Shown in pieces: positions 38,300 to 48,452 of a stretch of DNA of 64,000 nt. The DNA lies in assembly GCA_032717465.1 (NCBI GenBank), contig CM064666.1:5496028-5560027 (forward strand). Direction: 5' to 3'. The position numbers were made by a program, and so were the translations under genes. The notes beneath the pieces were generated by a model, which made no database searches, was not told the origin of the DNA, and worked only from the letters and a program-made list of their open reading frames with translations. The stretch is from Coenobita brevimanus. Lineage: Eukaryota; Arthropoda; Malacostraca; Decapoda; Coenobitidae. Numbering within the stretch: position 1 is the first letter of the stretch; each line of letters begins with the position of its first letter.

Positions 38300-38767
38300 C
38301 TATGCATAGCCGGTGGTGTCTGTAGGCAGCTCTTCACCAGGTGGTCTTCCCATTAACAAGTCAACAGGTAGGTGTGACTCGTGGCCCAACATCAGTTTTG
38401 CAGGGGTGTAACCGGTAGACTCATGGGATGCAGACCGATATGCTGTCAGCAATGCAGGTAACTTCTGGTCCCGTTCTGTTTGTCCAGCAATGCAGTACTT
38501 GGCTAGTTCTTGTCCCAGGGTCCAGTTGATTTTCTCCACCATCCACTCTGACTGTGGCCTTAGGGGGGTCGTCCTGGTCTTCTTGATCCCCAGTAACTTG
38601 CAGGACTCACAATACACAGCAGACTCGAAGTTTCTACCCTGGTTTGAATGTAGTTCTTGTGGCATCCCATAACGACAGAAAAACTGATCAACCAACACCT
38701 GCGCAACAGTTGCAGCCTCTTGATCAGGGATAACACAGGCTTCTGGCGAATTTGTGAAGTAGTCCAT
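38300..38767 (-). CDS. Gypsy A integrase catalytic core
   Basis: 155 codons beginning MDYFTNSPEACVIPDQEAAT, the 'DYF.KW.EA' block. The second catalytic site reads HSNQGRNFES where active enzymes have SDQG, so the aspartate is replaced by N. The glutamate is kept in 'SEWMVEKINWTL'. The helix blocks 'LPALLTAYRSASHESTGYTP' and 'MLGHESHLPVDLL' are well preserved. The first aspartate lies in the preceding piece (VVVDIA at the end of 38813-39178). Inactive as read. Confidence 0.8.
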   Translation of the reverse strand: MDYFTNSPEACVIPDQEAATVAQVLVDQFFCRYGMPQELHSNQGRNFESAVYCESCKLLGIKKTRTTPLRPQSEWMVEKINWTLGQELAKYCIAGQTERDQKLPALLTAYRSASHESTGYTPAKLMLGHESHLPVDLLMGRPPGEELPTDTTGYA

Positions 38768-38812
38768 GGCTACACATATATACCGGATTCCTATCTCGGT
38801 GACTGGGAAAGC

Positions 38813-39178
38813 TCAAGCAATGTCCACCACGACTCTTTCCATCAGTGCAACTACTTGGTACAGCTGGAGAGGGGCACAACCACGTTTCTTGCGTCCCTTC
38901 TTGGCACAGCACACACCACAGGCCTGACACCACTCTTCAACATCCTGACGAAAGCCAATCCAGTAGAACCTCTGTCGCAGCTGGCTTAGAGTTTTTTTCA
39001 CTCCCATGTGTCTACTAGCGATCTGGTTATTGGACTCATCCAAGATCTTGGACCTCATCTTCTTCAGAACCACCAGTTGCCAATATTTGCTGAGGCCATC
39101 AGGTGTCTCCCACTGATGCTCCAGTAGCCCACTGTTCAAACGAAGAGGGTCCCACTGACTCCAGTAGCTCATGGTCAC
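38813..39178 (-). CDS. Gypsy A RNase H/integrase junction and zinc-binding module
   Basis: 121 codons: a spacer, then 'SRHMGVKKTLSQLRQRFYWI' and 'EEWCQACGVCCAKK', the integrase H2C2 zinc module (one histidine not evident). It ends VVVDIA, the first catalytic aspartate of the core. It follows RNase H sequence at 39180-39671, confirming the RT-RNase H-integrase order. Confidence 0.75.
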   Translation of the reverse strand: MTMSYWSQWDPLRLNSGLLEHQWETPDGLSKYWQLVVLKKMRSKILDESNNQIASRHMGVKKTLSQLRQRFYWIGFRQDVEEWCQACGVCCAKKGRKKRGCAPLQLYQVVALMERVVVDIA

Positions 39179-39179
39179 C

Positions 39180-39671
39180 GGGCTTAACCTGGAAACTTCT
39201 TCCCAAGATGGTCACACTGTACTCGGCTGCTGCCACCGTAGCACTGGTTGTAAATCTGCATCCTCTTCAGTCTTCATCTGACGCTGGCCCTGTCATTGCA
39301 GTAAGGCTGCATTTCTTACCATGATCTCCCTTTTTACTACACTGCTGGCACTCCAGATTACAAGGCCGACGACTCTGGCTTTCAGCATTGCCATGTACCT
39401 GCCCAGGATGGTGTTATACCTTATAATTGTGCTGCTCTAGCTTCCCGAGCCAGCGTGCCAGTTGTCCTTCTGGATTCTTTAGCGATTTCAGCCACTTGAG
39501 TGCCGCATAGTCCATTCTATATACAGGTAGGGATGGATGAAAGCAAGGCTCTTCATCACTGCCAAGAGCTCCTTACAGGTCACAAAGCATTGTAGTTCTG
39601 CTCCAGTGGGCGGAGGTTCTTGCAGTAATACGCAACCACATACTCCTTGTCATCCTTCTTCTGTGACAGGA
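39180..39671 (-). pseudogene. Gypsy A RNase H, part downstream of the gypsy B insertion
   Basis: The minus strand reads LSQKKDDKEYVVAYYCKNLR followed by 'PLEQNY', the RNase H block that normally follows 'DASD.G.GAVL'. The preceding half (FILNCDANDHGTGGVL) lies at 47711-47766 beyond gypsy B, and the split coincides with the CAGGA duplication. Frames are broken further on. Confidence 0.75.
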
Positions 39672-40673
39672 TGTCTCGGGGGTTTTAAGGTGTATGCAAT
39701 ATTAAAGGATAATTATTCAATAATACTGAGAGCAGGGACAATGAATTGTCTTGTGAAAATCAAGCAATGATTACTTTATGCCGGTTTGCTTCGCCGATTC
39801 TCTGAGGACGAGAATTTATAAACTTTCTCAACAGTACACAGCGGAGACTAATTCCTCACAATTGCTGTTTGTTAGTACTGTTAGCCTCTGGAGAAAGTGA
39901 CTTCACCCCTGACAATCAATAACTAATGCTATTAATGATAACAGATTCTTGCTGGTGCATTAACTCCTAGATGGCACAACGGATTTTAAGGACTGGCCTA
40001 AATACCAGTTATGAACAGCAAAGCGTTTATGCAAACTAGGAGCTATAAGTGAAATAAAGCTTAATATGGAAAATAAAACACGAGTTTACATTACATTAAG
40101 CTCAAGAAAAAGAACTGTTAAATATATTGATTAAAAAGAAATGAATTTACGTTACATTTCAAAATGAATTCAAAATGAGGAGATCGCACTCACTCGCTCA
40201 CTCAAAAGCTAACTCTTAAACCTAAGAAAATACGAAAAGAAAATACTGATCAGAAAAGTGGACAAAGCATATGACTGGGCGTCGTTACTGGAAGGACACT
40301 GCACACACTAAGTCTCTCGCCAATCACACTAGGTGGAAATTCAGGAACTGGACAACGGCGGCACTACTACGCACTGGGCCCAACCTGCTTTACCGGCGTA
40401 CAAACCTTGACTTACATCAAATCGTGGGAAAGAGGCAAGTGTCCAGCCGCATTGCTAATGGCTAGAATGAGCAAAACACGCCCATAATAAATCGCTCAGT
40501 GGAAGTGCTAATGTCTTGCACCAAGATGATCATTTATTACACAGTGAAAAATTGTTCTGAAAACACTCCCGACCGGGTGAATACGTAGCGGTTAAACTGA
40601 ACAATAAACACTGGGATTCCACTAGAGTTCGCGGTTTCCCACCAAAGTCGATGTCACGAGCCAACTCGTGACA
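39672..40673 (-). repeat. Gypsy B 3' LTR
   Basis: 1,002 bp. It differs from 46718-47710 by scattered substitutions and several indels, including about 18 bp near 40290. Next to it, 40674-40690 read on the minus strand gives GATGGGGCGTAA, a possible polypurine tract. Confidence 0.92.
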
Positions 40674-41192
40674 TTACGCCCCATCAAAAGTGAAATTTTT
40701 TCTCAGGAAAAAAAATTTCAATATACATACATCAATCACACAAGATTCACACTGTGGTGTGTGTGCTATCCTGCTACAGGAGAAAGTCATAGTCGCCAGA
40801 GAGCGAAAAAAACTCGTATTTACGTTAACAGAAGCAAGCTTGAGGGAAAAACTCCGTGACGACAGTGAAAAATCCTGTACTCAGGTCAAACTGAGTGGAA
40901 AATTCGCTACATTTACATTAACAACTAATTGTTATGTAGCGTGATTTATGTAATACATGGTGTAGGTGTGACAGTTGTGGTGTAACTGTACCTATGTGTA
41001 AAATTACATAATGCAAATTTATAGTAAATAATGATGACGAGGCAGGAGAGAAAGGGCGTCAGCATGTGAGAGGGACGACCAGCTGATCTGCACGGCAATG
41101 CTGCACCCGCCAACTGCACCTGCGAAAGGAATCAAGATGGAGATCAAAAGTGTCATTTCTCTCTCTCTGCCTAGCAATCAGTACTTATTTCA

Positions 41193-41411
41193 TTATTAAC
41201 CAGGAAACGTAGTCTTAGAATTCACAAATCGCTCAGGACCCTTATAGTTTACTGGTTAACGCTTATTAACAAGGAAACGTGCCAGTTCTTGAATTGGTCA
41301 AATCTCTTAGAACGGGCAGTTTATTAGTTAACCTAACATTATTAACCAGGAAACGTGCCAGTTCTTGAATTGCTCAAATCTCTTAGAATGGGCAGTTTAC
41401 TGGTTAACCTA
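41193..41411. repeat. Three tandem ~70-76 bp repeats in gypsy B 3' non-coding region
   Basis: Units carry 'ggaaacgt' (41203, 41273, 41349), 'caaatc.ct.ag' and 'gtttact ggttaac'. They lie between the RNase H stop and the 3' LTR. Confidence 0.85.
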
Positions 41412-41798
41412 ACTCTACACTTAAGGTTAATGACAGGAAACTGAGAATCGCTACACAATCTCAGGCAGGTCAAGTTTTAACACCCACCATGGGTGTGAAC
41501 ACTCGTGTGGATATTGTGCATTCTCTGGGAATGCTCAGAGAGGCCCACAGCTCGAGACATTCCACAAGGTAAGTCGTAAACAGCCTCGGACTGTCTCTGC
41601 AGGGTTCTCAAACTTCCCCCTTAACTTATGGTATACATGTATATACAAGTCCTGGACGTAACATGTCCTGTGGGACCAACAGGCAAGTCGTCAGCAATTA
41701 CTGGTGCACTTTTAACTGGGAACCAGGCTGGTCCTTGGATTACTCAAATCTCTGAGGACGCCTATCTTACAGAACCCAGCATACAACAGTTGCCCATG

Positions 41799-42887
41799 TT
41801 AGTCAGCAGTTAGCAGGCGAGACATCAGGTCTGCACCTACATTATCACTTCCCTTGATGTATCTCACAACAAGGTTAAACTGCTGTAAATACAGTGTCCA
41901 GCGTGTCAATCTTGCATTAGCCGACTTGGTCGTGCTGAGACTAGTGAATGGCATATGATCAGTTTCCAGAGTGAATGGTGCCCCATATAAATAATAATAA
42001 TATTTTTTAACACCATCAACCACGGCCAAGAGTTCCTTCTCAACAGTACTGTAATTCCTCTCAGCGAGTTTTAGCTTACAGATGTGGTATGCCACTAGGA
42101 ATATTCCACCTTCCGATTCCTGCATCAATACGGCACCTACTCCATCTTGTGAAGCATCAGTGCGCAGTATGAAAGGTTTGTTGGAATCAGGCAACTGCAA
42201 GATAGGCTCCTTGCACAACATGTTCTTAAGGGCGGCAAAAGATCTCTCTTGCACTTCTCCCCATTCAATGGTGTTTGGAGCATATTTCTGTAGCACCTCG
42301 TACAACGGTTGGGCAATGAGAGCAAAGCTGGGGATAAAACTCCTATAATACCCCACTAGGCCAAGGAATGCCCTAACCTGTTTCTTGGTCACGGGTCTCG
42401 GGGCTTCTCTAACCTTCCTGATCTTGTCACTCTGACACCTGCAGTGATTGTTGCCAACAATATGTCTGAGGAACTCCACCTCACTGTGAGCAGTCTTACA
42501 TTTGCTAGGTTTCACAGTCGTGTTGAAACTCTGGAGTCTACTGAAGACAATTTCCAAGAGTCTGAGGTGCTCCTCCAACGTGGCAGAATGAACGAGGACA
42601 TCATCAACGAACATCTCTACTCCTACGATATCATGGAGCACTTGTCTCATGGCATGATTGAATACTGCTGGGGAATTGGTAAGTTCAAATGGGGGGACTT
42701 TATACTGATACAACCCCCTAGGAGTAGCAAAGGCAGTGAACTGACGGCTCTTGGGGTGAAGGGGAATCTGGAAGAATCCCTTTGCCAAATCGAGCTTCGT
42801 GAAATATCGTGACCCTGCCAGCTTGGAGAAGATGCCAATGTGGTCACCCATCGGCTCAGCATCCACTTTGATGATTGCACTGAGCAT
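41799..42887 (-). CDS. Gypsy B reverse transcriptase-RNase H
   Basis: 362 codons. The RT palm has YFTKLDLAKGFFQIPL (about residues 28-43, first D), 'TNSPAVFNHAM' (70-80) and FVDDVLVHS (FVDD at 93-96). The connection reads 'KKQVRAFLGLVGYYRSF'. RNase H has 'LRTDASQDGVGAVLMQ' (TDAS at 243-246), 'YSTVEKELLAVV' and 'TDHMPF', and ends 'DNVGADLMSRL'. All RT aspartates are present. The RT N-terminus continues upstream at 42889-43260. It is located after integrase and directly before the element's 3' non-coding repeats and LTR. Confidence 0.92.
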   Translation of the reverse strand: MLSAIIKVDAEPMGDHIGIFSKLAGSRYFTKLDLAKGFFQIPLHPKSRQFTAFATPRGLYQYKVPPFELTNSPAVFNHAMRQVLHDIVGVEMFVDDVLVHSATLEEHLRLLEIVFSRLQSFNTTVKPSKCKTAHSEVEFLRHIVGNNHCRCQSDKIRKVREAPRPVTKKQVRAFLGLVGYYRSFIPSFALIAQPLYEVLQKYAPNTIEWGEVQERSFAALKNMLCKEPILQLPDSNKPFILRTDASQDGVGAVLMQESEGGIFLVAYHICKLKLAERNYSTVEKELLAVVDGVKKYYYYLYGAPFTLETDHMPFTSLSTTKSANARLTRWTLYLQQFNLVVRYIKGSDNVGADLMSRLLTAD

Positions 42888-42888
42888 C

Positions 42889-43260
42889 CTATAGTCGCCA
42901 CAAATCCTGACTCCACCATCTTTCTACAACCACTGGACTGCAGTAAGATGAGGACTTTTCAATAATAACTGGAATCTCCATGTCAGCAATGTCATTGTCT
43001 ACTGCGCTCAGTAGTCGCATGGGAATTGGATATGGCTTAACCTTTACGGGAGTATCGCTGGTCAACTCAGTCTTGTGACAATCAACCTTTGCAAGTCTAG
43101 GTTGGTCAGAGAAGACATCAGCATACTGACAGAGCAGTGACCTTATGGCATTTTGATCACCTAATGCTAAGTCAGCGTTAAGTAAAACATCTCCGACAGT
43201 CTCTTCCTGACAGGAATGAGCGGTTAAGGGCTCGTCATCATGGTCATCAGCTGGGATCAT
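42889..43260 (-). CDS. Gypsy B linker and RT N-terminus
   Basis: 123 codons. It has 'LLCQYADVFSDQPRLAKVDC' (the 'L..Y.DVFSD.PG.T' block preceding RT), 'VKVKPYPIPMRLLSAVDNDI' and 'PVIIEKSSSYCSPVVVERWW'. The last matches 'GIIE.S.SPYCSPVVLV.K', and the final residues have drifted. It follows the integrase C-terminus and leads into the RT palm at 42887, one frame away. Confidence 0.8.
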   Translation of the reverse strand: MIPADDHDDEPLTAHSCQEETVGDVLLNADLALGDQNAIRSLLCQYADVFSDQPRLAKVDCHKTELTSDTPVKVKPYPIPMRLLSAVDNDIADMEIPVIIEKSSSYCSPVVVERWWSQDLWRL

Positions 43261-43308
43261 CGCGGCTGCCCCGGTTTCTTCCAGTGGCTGTTCACTATCA
43301 TCAGCTAC

Positions 43309-43569
43309 TCATAGGCCAGTCTCCTCGGGGTTTGACTCATGATAAGCCTTCAACATGTTAATGTGGAACCTTTTGCAAAGATTCCCCATCTGAATTATGT
43401 AGCTGAGGTCTGAAATGTGCTCTACTACGTCAAATGGACCCTTCCACTGCTCTAACAACTTGTTCTGGGCAGTGGGGAGTAACACCAAGCACTTATCATC
43501 TGGACTAAACTTCCGAAGTTTTGCCTTCTTATCATAATAGGCTTTCTGAACTTCACGCACCTTGATCAA
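43309..43569 (-). CDS. Gypsy B integrase C-terminal domain
   Basis: 86 codons: 'QKAYYDKKAKLRKFSPDDKC', 'LEQWKGPFDVVEHISDLSYI' and 'RFHINMLKAYHE'. This is the domain ending 'HINMLK.YH' seen also in gypsy C. It joins the core (43714-44376) to the RT linker. Confidence 0.85.
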   Translation of the reverse strand: MIKVREVQKAYYDKKAKLRKFSPDDKCLVLLPTAQNKLLEQWKGPFDVVEHISDLSYIIQMGNLCKRFHINMLKAYHESNPEETGL

Positions 43570-43713
43570 TTCTTCCTTAGCTAACTCGCACGTCGACTGG
43601 AGGCGGTCAGCTAGGTCAAGGACGTAGGTGTAGGTGGTCTTGACTTCAGGGTCGGGTTCTTCATTGTCCCATAACTCGCGAAAGACTTGAAGTGGTCCAC
43701 GAACCGACCTTCC

Positions 43714-44376
43714 TTACACCAGTTCAAAGAGTGAGAACTTCAAGGAGTGCTGTGGGGCTTCTTGATAAGCAAACAGAAGAGGAGCAATGAACCTCGGCCA
43801 TTCCTTTGGCTGTTCGGCGGCCATGCACTTTAACATCTTCTTGAGAGTCCCATTGAACCTCTCACATAGCCCGTTACACATGGGATGATAAGGCGTAATT
43901 CGCAGGCCTCGTATGGACAACAATCTGAATGCTTCATTCATCATTGCAGAGGTGAACTGCGAACCCTGGTCGCTTAAGACCTCTTTGGGGATACCTACGC
44001 GACAGAACACTTCGATCAATGCCTCAGCAACAGTGATGGCCTCTATACTCTTAAGGGCCACAGCTTCAGGCCACCATGTGCTGAAATCAACAATAGTGAG
44101 GATATACCTTGATCCATCACTTGCCCTAGGAGAGATTGGCCCAACAATGTCAACTGCTACTCTCTTGAACGGTTCAGAGATTACAGGCATTGGTTTCAAT
44201 GGCACAGGACGGACATGTCCCTGGTCAGTGGTACGCTGACACACATCACAGGAACGCACAAGCCTTTTTATTTCCTGTCCCATTCCTGGCCAGAAAAAGT
44301 CAGCATGGATGTGGTCAGAGGTTTTCTTTTGACCCATGTGACCTCCCATGACTGAACAATGACCCAATTTGAACAC
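43714..44376 (-). CDS. Gypsy B integrase zinc module and catalytic core
   Basis: 220 codons. Zinc module: GGHMGQKKTSDHI, FFWPGM, then CDVCQR (about residues 11-47). Core: VAVDIVGP (D76), 'LSDQGSQFTS' (D136) and 'GLCERFNGTLKK' (E172), giving 35 residues between the last two, the DD35E spacing. It ends 'FAYQEAPQHSLKFSLFELV'. All catalytic residues are present. It lies directly between protease and RT on the coding strand. Confidence 0.92.
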   Translation of the reverse strand: MFKLGHCSVMGGHMGQKKTSDHIHADFFWPGMGQEIKRLVRSCDVCQRTTDQGHVRPVPLKPMPVISEPFKRVAVDIVGPISPRASDGSRYILTIVDFSTWWPEAVALKSIEAITVAEALIEVFCRVGIPKEVLSDQGSQFTSAMMNEAFRLLSIRGLRITPYHPMCNGLCERFNGTLKKMLKCMAAEQPKEWPRFIAPLLFAYQEAPQHSLKFSLFELV

Positions 44377-44487
44377 TGCCTGGCGATACTTTGCGGGAAC
44401 AACGAACTGCAGTCGAACCTCACCCTGGGGTGTTCGTGACTCACGGTACAGCCGTCCTCACTTGCAAAGGAACCTGGCTTGACCTCC

Positions 44488-44943
44488 TCATAAATACTTA
44501 ATCACTTTACCCTCCAGCTTCTTACGCACTGAGGCAAGTGTCGGGTCAGACTGTTCTTGGACAATGTCTTGACTACAAATCAAATCTTGCGGCGTTGCGA
44601 CGGTCAACGGGGTAACATGATTCGGAGCCTTGGCCATGGCTCGTGTTACTGCAACAGCTGAAGTCTGAGTAGCAACATCTACGGCGCAACTGGTTTTGAC
44701 GTCCGGTATGTTGCCGATAATGAGGTCGAACAAAGGTTCTGGCATGACAACAGCAGCTGTCAGGCCAGTGTAGAAAGGAGATGCCATCTGAATACGTGCC
44801 TCAGGGAACAATCTCACTGACCCATCAATAAGTCTAACATGGATCTGCTTACCCGTGTACTCGTCGGGCCGAACTAAACTTTGCTTGACAGAGCAACCTG
44901 AGGAACCATTATCTCTCAGGACATTTACAGAAACACTTCCCAC
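44488..44943 (-). CDS. Gypsy B protease and spacer
   Basis: 151 codons. VLRDNGSSGCSVKQSLV (about residues 9-25) fits a retropepsin active-site loop ('DTGSSG') with T changed to N. 'PLFDLIIGNIP' matches the second conserved block '.LIIGN'. The C-terminal half is a spacer leading to integrase. Sequence to the next piece is frame-broken at 44377-44487. Confidence 0.75.
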   Translation of the reverse strand: MGSVSVNVLRDNGSSGCSVKQSLVRPDEYTGKQIHVRLIDGSVRLFPEARIQMASPFYTGLTAAVVMPEPLFDLIIGNIPDVKTSCAVDVATQTSAVAVTRAMAKAPNHVTPLTVATPQDLICSQDIVQEQSDPTLASVRKKLEGKVIKYL

Positions 44944-45006
44944 AAACCCTGGCTGAACAAGAAAGGCAGTGTTACTGGTGGAAGGGTCTGAGGAGGTAGC
45001 AGCCAG

Positions 45007-45246
45007 TCATTGGTGAGACTGCGGAACAAATGATGCAGCAAATGTGGTGCCCTGAGAACTTGATACCTGAGGGGTCGTGCTCACCATCTGAGGAGCTGGA
45101 GCATTGACCACCTGTGGTGGAGGGTTCACTGTCGTTGGGGAACTAGTGAACTGCGAAGTACCTGTACTGGTGGGGTTGGCACCACTGTACGCTTGTTGTG
45201 GCATAAGGGCTGCATTTGCATCCTGCCTCCGATACACTAAAGTCAA
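45007..45246 (-). CDS. Gypsy B gag C-terminal Pro/Gln/Ser/Thr-rich segment
   Basis: 79 low-complexity codons (e.g. QVVNAPAPQMVSTTPQVSSS) between capsid-like gag and protease. No zinc knuckle is evident. Confidence 0.55.
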   Translation of the reverse strand: MTLVYRRQDANAALMPQQAYSGANPTSTGTSQFTSSPTTVNPPPQVVNAPAPQMVSTTPQVSSSQGTTFAASFVPQSHQ

Positions 45247-45312
45247 TTGTCTTGACTGAGGGTTACGTGGTTTGTCCTTGCCCTGCTGCTGCTTGAAATA
45301 CCGGTACTGCTG

Positions 45313-45873
45313 CTAGTTAGGGTTCTGCTTATCGTACCGCTTCCACTCAGGTTTCTGAGTGTTTTGCCCCTGGTCCTTCTTCGGCGGTTTTGGACCTTGG
45401 CCATTATTCTGAAAACTGCCTTGTTGCTGGGGTTCAGTCTGAGACGGTTTCCCAGATTTATCAGGTTTCCTGTTCCAGGTATGCTGCTTGCGAGTTTGAT
45501 ACCCATATGCGGTGAAGAATGCGTCAGCCTTCTTCACCATTTGGCTGGCATCTCTTACCAGGCAGATCTTAAGCTGAGCCATAAGTTCAGTAGGCCACGA
45601 CATTTCCAGCTGCGTGTGCAGCATAAGGTCAATTATCCCCTCATACGTGGAAGGAGTTTCATCTTTCTCCATCCACTCATCTAAGTAAGCAGTAAGCCGA
45701 TCAAGAAACTGAACGGCAGTCTCTTTATCCTGTAAATGCACCCTCATGAACTGACTCTTGGCGTCGTCAAATGTGAGGCTGTATGCTTTGACAAATGCGT
45801 CCTTCATCATCTCATATGTGAGATTGTCTCCACGAATTCTGTGGAGAATATCGAGGGTAGGGCCTTCAAACAA
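45313..45873 (-). CDS. Gypsy B gag capsid-like region
   Basis: 186 codons. 'GPTLDILHRIRGDNLTYEMM' and 'DAFVKAYSLTFDDAKSQFMR' resemble the helical capsid of Ty3/gypsy gag ('...L..Y...L..AF...Y'). It continues through 'SQMVKKADAFFTAYGYQTRK' into a basic Gln/Lys/Pro-rich tail ending at an in-frame stop (CAG-like to TAG) before the next segment. Confidence 0.75.
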   Translation of the reverse strand: MFEGPTLDILHRIRGDNLTYEMMKDAFVKAYSLTFDDAKSQFMRVHLQDKETAVQFLDRLTAYLDEWMEKDETPSTYEGIIDLMLHTQLEMSWPTELMAQLKICLVRDASQMVKKADAFFTAYGYQTRKQHTWNRKPDKSGKPSQTEPQQQGSFQNNGQGPKPPKKDQGQNTQKPEWKRYDKQNPN

Positions 45874-46089
45874 GCAAGAAACTGAAGCCGCTTAGCTGCA
45901 TCATCCAGCTGGTACAGTTGAGCCATATCTTCAAAACGAGCTATGTATGGCTCGATTCACTCACCTTCCTTGTATGGGGGAAGCTTGATGTGTGGGGTCG
46001 CCATAATATGTGCAGGGATAGCGTTCATGGAGCTTGGGCCAGCTGCACTAGATGTTTCTGAAGCCAAGGAATCTCGCTTGAGCTTCAGC

Positions 46090-46381
46090 ATTTCAATTTC
46101 ATGTTTTTCGCGTGCTTCTCGCTCGGCACGTTCGTGTTCTCGTTGTTCTCGCTCATGTTCTAACTCGAGTTCGCGTTGTTTTCGCTCGTGTTCTCTTTCT
46201 CTCTCACGTTCCTCGCGCTGTTCTCGCTCGTATTTGCGCTCTTTTTCGCGTTCCTCAAGCTGAATTCAACGCTCTTCACGAGCATCATTCTTGCATTGCT
46301 GTTTGTAATTAAACCGAGAGAGGACAGAGTCCTTAATTTCAGTTGGGTCTGTAAGACCCATATATCTGGCTTCCTGTACAC
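46090..46381 (-). pseudogene. Gypsy B gag N-terminus, Arg/Glu-rich coiled coil, frameshifted
   Basis: On the minus strand the region after the 5' LTR starts MYRKPDIWVLQTQLK and runs into 'cgcgaa'-type repeats. One frame of these is Arg/Glu-rich, typical of a gag coiled coil. The repeats have slipped frames. Confidence 0.5.
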
Positions 46382-46717
46382 AGACGCTGGTGGACATGAT
46401 GCTGACTCAATCTAAGTAAACTAGCAACTCAGTACTGACTGCAATTTTTTCAGAGAAAGATGTCAATAATCGAGAATAAAGAATATAGGCACAGGTTAGC
46501 GGTGACCAGTTTTATCTAATTAAACTGGTAAAGAAAGAAAATTAACAAACAACTGACTGTGAAAACTATTATGTAAATTAATAAAAATGAATCAATGATC
46601 ACCAGTAAGGTAGTGCCTATAGACTTTAAAGATAAATACCTAAGTATGAAGGAGTGAGTATTATCTCGTGAATAGCTTTAGAGCTAGGAGTTAATATCTT
46701 GGAATGAGGTCTTCAGT

Positions 46718-47710
46718 TGTCACGGGGTTTTTAAGTGTATAATAATATTAAAGGATAACTATTCAATAATATTGAGAGCAGGGACAATGAATTGTCTTGC
46801 GAAAATCAAGCAATGATTACTTTATGCCGGCTTGCTTCGCCGATTCTCTAAGGACGAGAATTTATAAACTTTCTCAACAGTACACAGCAGAGACTAATTC
46901 CTCACAATTCCTGTTTGTTAGTACTGTTAGCCTTGGAGAAAGTGACTTCACCCCTGACAATCAATAACAAATGCTATTAATGATAATAGATTCTTGCTGG
47001 TGCATTAACTCCTAGATGGCACAACGGAATTTAAGCTTAATACAAAAGGACTGGCCTAAATACCAGTTATGAATAGGAAAGCGTTTATGCAAACTAGGAG
47101 CTATAAGTGAAATAAGCTTAATATGGAAAATAAAACACGAGTTTACATTACATTAAGCTCAGGAAGAAGAACTGTTAAATTTATTGATTACAAAGTAATG
47201 AATTTATGTTACATTTCAAAATGAATTCAAAACAAGGAGATAGCACTCACTTGCTCACTCAAAAGCTAAGTCTTAAACCTAAGAAAATACGAAAAGAAAA
47301 TACTGATCAGAAAAGTGGACAAAGCGTATGACTGGGCGTCGTTACGCTAAGTCTCTCGCCAATCACACTAGTGGAAATTCAGGAACTGGACAACGGCGGC
47401 ACTGCTACGCACTGGGCCCAACCTGCTTTACCGTCGTACAAACCTTGACTTACTTCAAATCGTGGGAAAGAGGCAAGTGTCCAGCCACATTGCTAACGGC
47501 TAGAATGCGTGAAACACGCCCATAATAAATCATTCAGCGGAAGTGCTAATGTCTCGCACAAAGACGATCATTTATGACACATGAAAAATTGTTCTGAAAA
47601 CACTCCTGACCGGGTGAATACGTAGCGGTTAAACTGAACGATAAACACTGGGATTCCACTAGAGTTCGCGGTTTCCCACCAAAGTTGATATCACGAGCCG
47701 ACTCGTGACA
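46718..47710 (-). repeat. Gypsy B 5' LTR
   Basis: 993 bp, TGTCACG...CGTGACA. No TGG-initial primer site is evident just inside it on the coding strand. Confidence 0.92.
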
Positions 47711-47780
47711 CAGGACTCCACCAGTACCATGGTCATTAGCATCACAATTCAAGATAAATGGCTGATTCTGGTCTGGGTAC
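47711..47780 (-). pseudogene. Gypsy A RNase H N-terminal piece between two insertions
   Basis: A 70-bp island of gypsy A whose minus strand reads YPDQNQPFILNCDANDHGTG followed by 'GVL', the RNase H catalytic start with D-A-N-D. Gypsy B lies on one side and the LINE on the other. Confidence 0.8.
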
Positions 47781-47990
47781 TACGTGAGTAGTAGGGGTAG
47801 GTAGCCCCACCCAGGGAAGTACTACCGCCGAGGTCAGGGGAGACTCAAGGAATAGCCTGGATTCCATTTTCTCTCCTAGGCCTTAGTAGCTGGTTACACA
47901 TCTTTCTGCCTCACACACCGGAGGGCATCATGCTGCCTTCATTACACAACATACACATCCACATTATATTACATTACCTTAAACCAGTTA

Positions 47991-48452
47991 TTGTTTCTCC
48001 AAAAAACACTGATCTTGTCATTACATATCATACTCATTGCACAACACATCCCTGTGCTCCCCCCAAAAAAAAGAACAATGGCTGCTGCTATACTGGAAAT
48101 CAGTGCGGTGGTTTCTCGGCTGACCACCACCGGCAGGGCTGGGTTGTCTGCACTGGGCCCTCCCGGTCGTCATCAAGCGACTGTGCCGCCTCCAGTGTTG
48201 CTGCATCCTAAATCTCCTCGTCGGTGCAGTAAAATTTTCTTTTCCAATATTAGGGGACTTCACTCCAACATCAACTCTGTTCAAAATTTCCTCCAGTTTG
48301 AATCCCCTGATTTGCTATTTTTGACTGAGACACAAGTAAGCTCCACCTCTGATTTAGCTAGATTTAATTTTCTTGGATATATCTTGATTCAAAATTTCAG
48401 ACCCAAAGGAGGCGTATGTTGCCTTGCTAAATCAGAAATTGCCCTGGAGTAG
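47991..48452 (+). CDS. Jockey-like LINE endonuclease, N-terminal part
   Basis: A probable start is MAAAILEISAVV at 48078. 'CSKIFFSNIRGLHSNINSVQ' matches the 'NIRGL..N...' opening with catalytic N, and 'LLFLTETQVS' gives the catalytic E. 'FRPKGGVCCLAKSEIALE' leads to a stop. Endonuclease sequence resumes about 150 bp later near 48590 (ITILGDFNVHNVEW). Confidence 0.75.
   Translation: MFLQKTLILSLHIILIAQHIPVLPPKKRTMAAAILEISAVVSRLTTTGRAGLSALGPPGRHQATVPPPVLLHPKSPRRCSKIFFSNIRGLHSNINSVQNFLQFESPDLLFLTETQVSSTSDLARFNFLGYILIQNFRPKGGVCCLAKSEIALE

Larger units (their letters stand above)
39672..47710 (-). mobile_element. Gypsy B: Ty3/gypsy element with integrase upstream of RT, nested in gypsy A
   Basis: LTRs at 39672-40673 (3') and 46718-47710 (5') begin TGTCACG (TGTCTCG in one copy) and end CGTGACA. 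A perfect CAGGA duplication flanks it (39667-39671 and 47711-47715). On the minus strand the order is gag (about 46381-45000), protease (44943-44488), integrase (44376-43309), RT-RNase H (43260-41799). This integrase-first layout matches gypsy C, although the proteins are clearly different. The 8.04-kb element is inside gypsy A's RNase H. Frames are broken at several points, but integrase and RT catalytic residues remain. Confidence 0.92.
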
